From: Dehalococcoidia bacterium
Lineage (GTDB): Bacteria; Chloroflexota; Dehalococcoidia; UBA6926
Direction: 5' to 3'
Assembly (NCBI GenBank): GCA_030754805.1
Contig: JASLZO010000026.1
Coordinates: 1-10,557, forward strand
Length of the DNA stretch: 10,557 nucleotides
Numbering within the stretch: position 1 is the first letter of the stretch; each line of letters starts with the position of its first letter. A program made the position numbers and the translations under genes. The notes beneath the pieces were generated by a model. The model was not told the origin of the DNA. It saw only the letters and a list, made by a program, of their open reading frames with translations, and made no database searches. Positions 6,438-10,557 of the stretch are shown here, in pieces.

Positions 6438-6591
6438 CTTTTGGCTTCTCAGACGTTGTCGTGGTCTACACCCCTAACCCTAGAGCCCCTCATGGGACGA
6501 AGAAAAGACAGTATCGGGCTCCCCCCGAGCACACAGTTGCTAAACTCTCAACTGGTCACGACAAAGGCGGTGTGATTCGGGAGGATGGCTG
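6438..6591 (+). other. Leader region of the acyl-CoA dehydrogenase gene
   Basis: Together with 6028-6203 on the other side of the remnant, this is the longest stretch here without an intact gene. It carries the ribosome binding site GGGAGG (6579-6584), 7 bases before the ATG at 6592. I see no convincing -35/-10 pair and no riboswitch-like fold. The promoter of the dehydrogenase should lie here but cannot be placed. Confidence 0.4.
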
Positions 6592-7797
6592 ATGGACTTC
6601 ACGTTCAGTCCGGAAGACGAAGCATTTCGCGAAGAGGTTCGCGCGTTCGTCAGGGAAGAGTGGGACCCCAGGGACTACAACACCGACCTGAACGTCTTCA
6701 GCTACGACTTTGACAACCCGGAGTACCGCGCTCATGCTGATGCATTCCAGAAGAAGCTTGTCGAGAAGGGCTACTGGACCATGTCCTGGCCAAAGGAGTT
6801 TGGCGGCGGCGGAGCTTCTCTGACCAAGCAAGTCGTGTACGCGGATGAACTTGCGTACGCCGGCGCGCCAGCGGGCAGCCCAGGCGCCAATATCACCGGC
6901 GCGATCATGTATCACGCCGACGACGCCATCAAGACCGAATTCCTCGGGAAGATGGCCAAGAACGAGATCGACTGGGCGCAGGGCTTCTCCGAGCCGAACG
7001 CCGGCACGGATCTTGCCAGCCTGTCCACACGCGCCGTCGAGGACGGCGATGACTTCGTTGTCACTGGGCAGAAGATCTGGTCGTCCGGCTCCCACTACGC
7101 CAACTGGTATCACGTTCTGACACGGACTGATCCCTCGGCGCCCAAGCACCGCGGCATCACGTACCTGATCATGCAACTCAAGAACGACGAGGGGGAGCAG
7201 ATGCCCGGCATCACCCTTCGTCCCCTGTACGACATGTTCGGTCGGCGGCGCTGGAACGAGGTTTTCATGGACGAGGTTCGTGTCCCGAAGCGCCAGATTA
7301 TCGGCGAGGTCAACCGGGGTTGGTATGCCGCCATGACCACGCTCAACTTCGAGCGCGCGGGTGGCACCGGCGCGCGCAACATCGCCGTCCTGGACCAATT
7401 CCTCGCGATGGCCCGCAAGTTGAAGTTCCACGGCAAGTCCGTGCTCGATGACCCCATCGCTCGACACAAGCTGGCCGACCTTCGGGTCCGCGTTGAGGTG
7501 GGCCGTGCGCTTTCTTTGCGGCTGATTTGGCTCCAATCCAAGGGCGAGGTGCCGCAGACCGAGAGCCTGATTGCCAACTTCTACGGCTCAGTGATGGCCA
7601 AGTTCCATCTGTGGCCCACGCTGGCGGAGATCATGGGACCCTACCGCACCCTCCTGCAGGGAGAGAAGCGTTCCCCGGACAACGGGATGTACGGCACGAA
7701 CTACGCGCTCAGCATGGTCACCGGGTACGCCGGTGGCGGCGGAATCCTGCTCTCACCTGGTCTCATCGCCCAGCGAGGGCTCGGCCTCCCACGCTAA
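6592..7797 (+). CDS. Acyl-CoA dehydrogenase family protein with atypical C-terminus
   Basis: 401 residues, the normal length of an FAD-dependent acyl-CoA dehydrogenase, which oxidises the alpha-beta bond of an acyl-CoA thioester and passes electrons to an electron transfer flavoprotein. The N-terminal helical domain is at 1-125 (FSPEDEAFREEVRAF at 5-19, WPKEFGG at 66-72). The FAD/substrate signature GFSEPNAGTD is at 131-140, and TGQKIWSSGSHYANW at 158-172 is the usual flavin-contact strand. NFERAGG at 252-258 places Glu254 where isovaleryl-CoA-type enzymes keep their catalytic base. The C-terminal FAD/subunit motif, normally GGTSEIQRNII, reads GGGGILLSPGLIAQR (381-395), followed by the expected GLGLPR ending. 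The other frames do not restore it, so it is not a simple frameshift. The natural substrate cannot be told. The start follows GGGAGG at 7 bases. It is probably a single-gene unit ending before tRNA-Pro. Confidence 0.92.
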   Translation: MDFTFSPEDEAFREEVRAFVREEWDPRDYNTDLNVFSYDFDNPEYRAHADAFQKKLVEKGYWTMSWPKEFGGGGASLTKQVVYADELAYAGAPAGSPGANITGAIMYHADDAIKTEFLGKMAKNEIDWAQGFSEPNAGTDLASLSTRAVEDGDDFVVTGQKIWSSGSHYANWYHVLTRTDPSAPKHRGITYLIMQLKNDEGEQMPGITLRPLYDMFGRRRWNEVFMDEVRVPKRQIIGEVNRGWYAAMTTLNFERAGGTGARNIAVLDQFLAMARKLKFHGKSVLDDPIARHKLADLRVRVEVGRALSLRLIWLQSKGEVPQTESLIANFYGSVMAKFHLWPTLAEIMGPYRTLLQGEKRSPDNGMYGTNYALSMVTGYAGGGGILLSPGLIAQRGLGLPR

Positions 7798-7915
7798 CGG
7801 GCGCTCGGCAGGCGCTCCGTCGCCATGGGTATTGCCGTCCGACGACGTGGTACCTAGCAACTCGCTCGTTGCCTGAAGTGGTAGCAGGGTGGTAACAGCA
7901 GGTCTATCTAACTAG

Positions 7916-7992
7916 TGGTCGGGGTGCCCGGATTTGAACCGGGGACCCCCTGCCCCCCAGGCAGGTGCGCTACCGGTCTGCGCCACACCCCG
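7916..7992 (-). tRNA. tRNA-Pro (anticodon GGG), CCA encoded
   Basis: Read on the minus strand it folds as a full cloverleaf. The acceptor stem is CGGGGTG/CACCCCG, the D stem GCGC/GCGC, and the anticodon stem CCTGC/GCAGG has a CTGGGGG loop (anticodon GGG, 7956-7958). The T arm is CCCGG-TTCAAAT-CCGGG, the discriminator base is A (7919) and CCA is encoded (7918-7916). The C1-G72 pair and A73 are typical of proline tRNAs. GGG reads CCC and CCU codons. Confidence 0.97.
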
Positions 7993-8041
7993 ACACGAAC
8001 GACAAGCCCGTCCCGATCCCCCACCTGAACGAACGCTTCGC

Positions 8042-8047
8042 ATGATA
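8042..8047 (-). promoter_or_regulatory. Possible -10 of tRNA-Pro
   Basis: TGTATCAT on the minus strand contains TATCAT (8042-8047) with a preceding TG, an extended -10 pattern, about 50 bases upstream of the tRNA 5' end. The nearest -35-like TTGTCG (8068-8073) is 20 bases away, longer than ideal, so this is weak. Confidence 0.25.
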
Positions 8048-8151
8048 CAACCGTTCTCATGCGCGTCCGACAACCCCACCTCCCACCCGCCTGCACTAGG
8101 TACCGCTTCCCTGGGCACTCCATCCGCCGCGTAACCGGCTAGGGTGGTGAC

Positions 8152-8793
8152 ATGGTCGCTCGCCGATCGTTTCGAACCACGTCTCTAGCCGCCCTCGGCG
8201 CCCTTCTCGTGATTACGGCCCCCTCCTGCGAAGGGACATCTAGCGATCTTGGACGCGGCCCAGCTCCCACGCCCTACGTCGCACCCAGTCCGACTCCATC
8301 CACCCCTACAATCGCCGACCCGAAGTCAACACCAGCTCCAACTGCCACCGCAACAACCGTCGACACCCCGACACTCCGCCTAGAGCCGACCCCCACCAGG
8401 CAACCGCCGCTCGGTGATGCGGTCCTCATGGTCGGAGACCAACCGTTCCGTATTGAGTTTGCGATCACATTCGAAGAGCAATCCCATGGCCTATCGGCCC
8501 GAGATCGCCTGGACCCGGACGCGGGGATGCTGTTCGTCTTCTCGCGGGAACGCCGCCGGAGCTTCTGGATGAAAGGGACGCTCATCCCGCTCGACCTCAT
8601 CTACCTGGACGGGAACGGCACCATCGTCAGCATCCACACCATGCAGCCGGAACCCGGAGTCCAGGACGCCTTCCTCACTCGCTACACCTCCGAAGGCCCC
8701 GCGCTTTACGCGCTGGAGGTCAACGCCGGAGTAGCCAATGAACTCGACCTCCAACCCGGTGACCTCTTCGACCTTACCGGGGTCCTCCCCTAA
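8152..8793 (+). CDS. Exported DUF192 protein with Pro/Thr-rich linker
   Basis: 213 residues. An Arg-rich start and hydrophobic stretch (1-23) form a signal peptide. Cys26 in TAPSCEG could be a lipid anchor site, but the preceding residues (A-P-S) are not a standard lipobox. Residues about 37-86 are a Pro/Thr/Ser/Ala-rich linker, typical of a surface or periplasmic tether. Residues about 88-210 match DUF192 (PF02643): GLSARDRLDPDAGMLFVF at 113-130 and FWMKGTLIPLDLIYL at 138-152 correspond to the family's two conserved stretches. The biochemical role of the family is not established. The start is ATG 8152; the preceding AGGGTGGTGAC can be read as a ribosome site, or TAGGGT (8140-8145) as a -10 of a leaderless mRNA. 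The gene sits alone and converges on rpoD. Confidence 0.87.
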   Translation: MVARRSFRTTSLAALGALLVITAPSCEGTSSDLGRGPAPTPYVAPSPTPSTPTIADPKSTPAPTATATTVDTPTLRLEPTPTRQPPLGDAVLMVGDQPFRIEFAITFEEQSHGLSARDRLDPDAGMLFVFSRERRRSFWMKGTLIPLDLIYLDGNGTIVSIHTMQPEPGVQDAFLTRYTSEGPALYALEVNAGVANELDLQPGDLFDLTGVLP

Positions 8794-8814
8794 GGAACCC
8801 GCCCGACCCCTGTC

Positions 8815-8836
8815 GCCCTCGAGCGAAGCGAAGGGC
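8815..8836. repeat. Short imperfect palindrome after the DUF192 gene
   Basis: GCCCT (8815-8819) and AGGGC (8832-8836) enclose CGAGCGAAGCGA. The CCTCGAGCGAAGCGAAGG style is reminiscent of dispersed palindromic repeats in GC-rich bacteria. Only one copy is present in this window, so repeat status is untested. Confidence 0.25.
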
Positions 8837-8897
8837 CCAGGATCTCTTACCCCCAATCAACGTCCGGTGGTCACGGGCTCCCCGCCCATCACCGCAC

Positions 8898-8928
8898 AGA
8901 AAAACGGCGGGCCGTGAGGCCCGCCGTT
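8898..8928 (-). terminator. Rho-independent terminator of rpoD
   Basis: On the minus strand AACGGCGGGCC (8928-8918), loop TCAC, GGCCCGCCGTT (8913-8903) form a perfect 11-bp stem, followed by a T-run (TTTTT over 8904-8900, then CT). It begins 23 bases after the rpoD stop codon. On the plus strand the stem is not followed by Ts, so it is a one-way terminator, though the hairpin may also protect the convergent DUF192 transcript. Confidence 0.92.
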
Positions 8929-8950
8929 GATCGCCTGAACTACGAGCGGG

Positions 8951-10474
8951 TTAGCCGAGGAAATCCTTCAACCGTCGTGACCGCGTCGGATGCCGCAGCT
9001 TCCGGAGCGCCTTCGCCTCGATCTGCCGGATCCGCTCTCGTGTCACGCTGAACTCGCGTCCGACCTCCTCCAGCGTTCGGCTCCGTCCGTCTTCGAGGCC
9101 GAACCTCAACTGCAGCACGCGGCGCTCGCGGCCGCTCAGCGTATGCAGGACGTCGCTGATCTGCTCCTTCAACAACTGGTACGAGGCCGCGTCGGCTGGG
9201 GCCAGCGCCGTTCGGTCTTCGATGAAGTCGCCCAGGTGGGAGTCCTCCTCCTCACCGATCGGCGTCTCCAGGCTCACTGGCTCCTGGGAAATCTTCAAGA
9301 TCTCGCGGACCCGTTCCGGTGTAATCTCCATCTCCGTCGCGATCTCTTCCGTCGTCGGCTCCCGTCCCAGGTCCTGGACTAGGCGCCGGTTCTCGCGGAG
9401 CAGCTTGTTGATCGTTTCGACCATGTGGACCGGGATACGGATCGTCCGCGCCTGGTCGGCGATGGATCGCGTGATCGCCTGCCGGATCCACCACGTCGCG
9501 TAGGTCGAGAATTTGTAGCCCTTGCGGTAGTCGAACTTCTCGACCGCGCGGATCAAGCCGATGTTCCCTTCCTGGATCAGGTCCAGGAGACCCATCCCAC
9601 GACCGATGTACTTCTTCGCCACGCTCACCACCAGCCGGAGGTTGGCCTCGATCAGCTGTCGTTGGGCGCGCTCACCGTCGCGGCGGATGCCGGCCAGGTA
9701 CGACCAGCACTCACGCTCGACCGGGCGGATCGATTCCTGCATGTCCGTCGTTTCCAGGAAGGTCGGGATGCCGGATATCCGGAGGCTCGGCTCCGTCGCG
9801 TGCAGCACCGGCGTCGGCAGTAGCCAGCGCGCCAGTGACATCACCCGGATGTCACTCTCTACATCCTCCGGGTCTCGCTGCAGACGCTCCGCCCATTCCT
9901 CCGCCATCTCGTGGTGCATCTCGACATCGATGATCTTGGCGACCTCGGGGTCCTCCTTCATCTGGAGGATGCTGACCGGCTCTTCCAGCTCCATCTGGAA
10001 CGTGAGCATATCCACGATCTCGACGTGGGGGGTCAGACGTTCCAGGAGGTGCGTCGCAAGGTCCGGGATCCGCGGCGGCCGGCCCGTCTCCGCGTGGAAG
10101 CCACGTTCCATCAGTTGGAGCGCCTTCCAACCCTCGATATGTCGCGCTAGGGTCTTCTCCTGCCGTGCATTCAGAAGGTCGACTCGCCCGATCTCTCGCA
10201 GATACATGCGGACGGGGTCGTCCATGGAGTCGGTGTCTGCCGCGAGGTCCGCCTCGGCCTCCCGCTCCAGTTTCCGGGCCTCCGCCCACTCGGCCGCGGT
10301 CGGCCAGTCTGGATTCTCACCACGTTGCTGCTGATTGTTCAGCTGGGGGATTACCCCCATCAAGTCCGACGCGGCTGCCGGGTCCAGCGTTACCACGCCG
10401 TCCTCGGTCACCCGCACTTGACCCACCTGCTGCGAGTCTTTCTGAAAGTTCGCTACTCCGGACTGCCAGGCCAT
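8951..10474 (-). CDS. rpoD: RNA polymerase primary sigma factor (sigma-70/RpoD)
   Basis: 507 residues. It directs RNA polymerase to housekeeping promoters. Region 1.2 is at about 86-115 (DPVRMYLREIG). Regions 2.1-2.4 are at about 273-350 and near-invariant: NLRLVVSVAKKY at 278-289, GLLDLIQEGNIGL at 295-307, KGYKFSTYATWWIRQAI at 318-334. Region 3 (about 358-420) includes GREPTTEEIA. Region 4 is at about 444-505: RERRVLQLRFGL at 449-460 and the -35 binding helix VTRERIRQIEAKALRKLR at 477-494. The N-terminus is short (about 85 residues, Gln- and acid-rich) without a clear region 1.1, and the non-conserved region between 1.2 and 2.1 (about 116-270) is long and of unusual sequence. The start ATG has AGGAGG 4 bases upstream (10479-10484). 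The next upstream gene is outside the window; 10485-10557 shows no gene I can support. Confidence 0.97.
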   Translation of the reverse strand: MAWQSGVANFQKDSQQVGQVRVTEDGVVTLDPAAASDLMGVIPQLNNQQQRGENPDWPTAAEWAEARKLEREAEADLAADTDSMDDPVRMYLREIGRVDLLNARQEKTLARHIEGWKALQLMERGFHAETGRPPRIPDLATHLLERLTPHVEIVDMLTFQMELEEPVSILQMKEDPEVAKIIDVEMHHEMAEEWAERLQRDPEDVESDIRVMSLARWLLPTPVLHATEPSLRISGIPTFLETTDMQESIRPVERECWSYLAGIRRDGERAQRQLIEANLRLVVSVAKKYIGRGMGLLDLIQEGNIGLIRAVEKFDYRKGYKFSTYATWWIRQAITRSIADQARTIRIPVHMVETINKLLRENRRLVQDLGREPTTEEIATEMEITPERVREILKISQEPVSLETPIGEEEDSHLGDFIEDRTALAPADAASYQLLKEQISDVLHTLSGRERRVLQLRFGLEDGRSRTLEEVGREFSVTRERIRQIEAKALRKLRHPTRSRRLKDFLG

Positions 10475-10557
10475 TCTTCCTCCTGATCCTGCTCGCTGCT
10501 CAACCCTACGTCCCTGTGTTGTCTCGAACCAGTGTTCCCTGTTGGTATCTCAATGTC

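Noticed and set aside
6556..7536. Minus-strand ORF of 326 codons opposite the acyl-CoA dehydrogenase
   Set aside because: Long, but fully antisense to a gene with clear family signatures; its own translation shows no recognisable motif and looks like a frame shadow.
7857..7872. GCAAC-6-GTTGC hairpin as a terminator for tRNA-Pro or the acyl-CoA dehydrogenase
   Set aside because: Only a 5-bp stem and no T-run on either strand.
7908..8123. Two short minus-strand ORFs over the tRNA
   Set aside because: Their translation (VAQTGSAPAWGAG and GGPRFKSG types) is the familiar false reading of a tRNA-Pro gene.
9561..10334. Plus-strand ORF of 257 codons opposite rpoD
   Set aside because: Ser/Arg-rich antisense reading of a near-invariant sigma factor gene.
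1..10557. CRISPR array, insertion sequence, integrase or tRNA-linked attachment repeat
   Set aside because: No regular direct repeats, no transposase-like reading, and no second copy of the tRNA-Pro 3' end was seen in the window.

Overview
This window looks like a chromosomal segment of an uncultured, GC-rich bacterium, most likely Chloroflexota (SAR202/Dehalococcoidia-like). That placement is an inference. It rests on a primary sigma factor with a short N-terminus and a long divergent insert between regions 1.2 and 2.1, and on a mix of an orphan molybdenum hydroxylase large subunit, an acyl-CoA dehydrogenase and a medium-chain dehydrogenase/reductase remnant. There is no 16S rRNA or other decisive marker.

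Left part (1-2528), lower in GC than the rest and accessory in character. A major facilitator superfamily transporter runs leftwards off the window edge (start 899). No ribosome binding site is visible, but a good -35/-10 pair sits so close to the start that the mRNA is probably leaderless. Divergent from it is a 401-residue protein with an N-terminal EVE (PUA-like) domain and a C-terminal HNH nuclease domain. This is the layout of modification-dependent restriction endonucleases, and it is the only defence-type gene here. It converges on the next gene, and each of the two genes has its own hairpin in the 259-base gap.

Middle part (2529-6591). A 754-residue xanthine dehydrogenase-family molybdenum-binding subunit (minus strand, GTG start, strong ribosome binding site) stands alone, without its usual FAD and 2Fe-2S partner genes nearby. 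Divergent from it is an unrecognised multi-pass membrane protein. Converging on that is a small soluble protein with a KOW-like segment and a Cys-rich cluster. A remnant of a quinone oxidoreductase/alcohol dehydrogenase N-terminus (about 60 residues) lies at 6204-6437.

Right part (6592-10557), housekeeping and metabolic. It holds an acyl-CoA dehydrogenase with an unusual C-terminus, tRNA-Pro(GGG) with encoded CCA, an exported DUF192 protein with a Pro/Thr-rich linker, and rpoD (primary sigma factor) on the minus strand with a clear intrinsic terminator. Genes alternate in strand and most are single transcription units; I see no clear operon. No CRISPR array, insertion sequence, integrase or rRNA was found. 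The best candidate for a special system is the EVE-HNH nuclease. It fits a known architecture and is not a new one.
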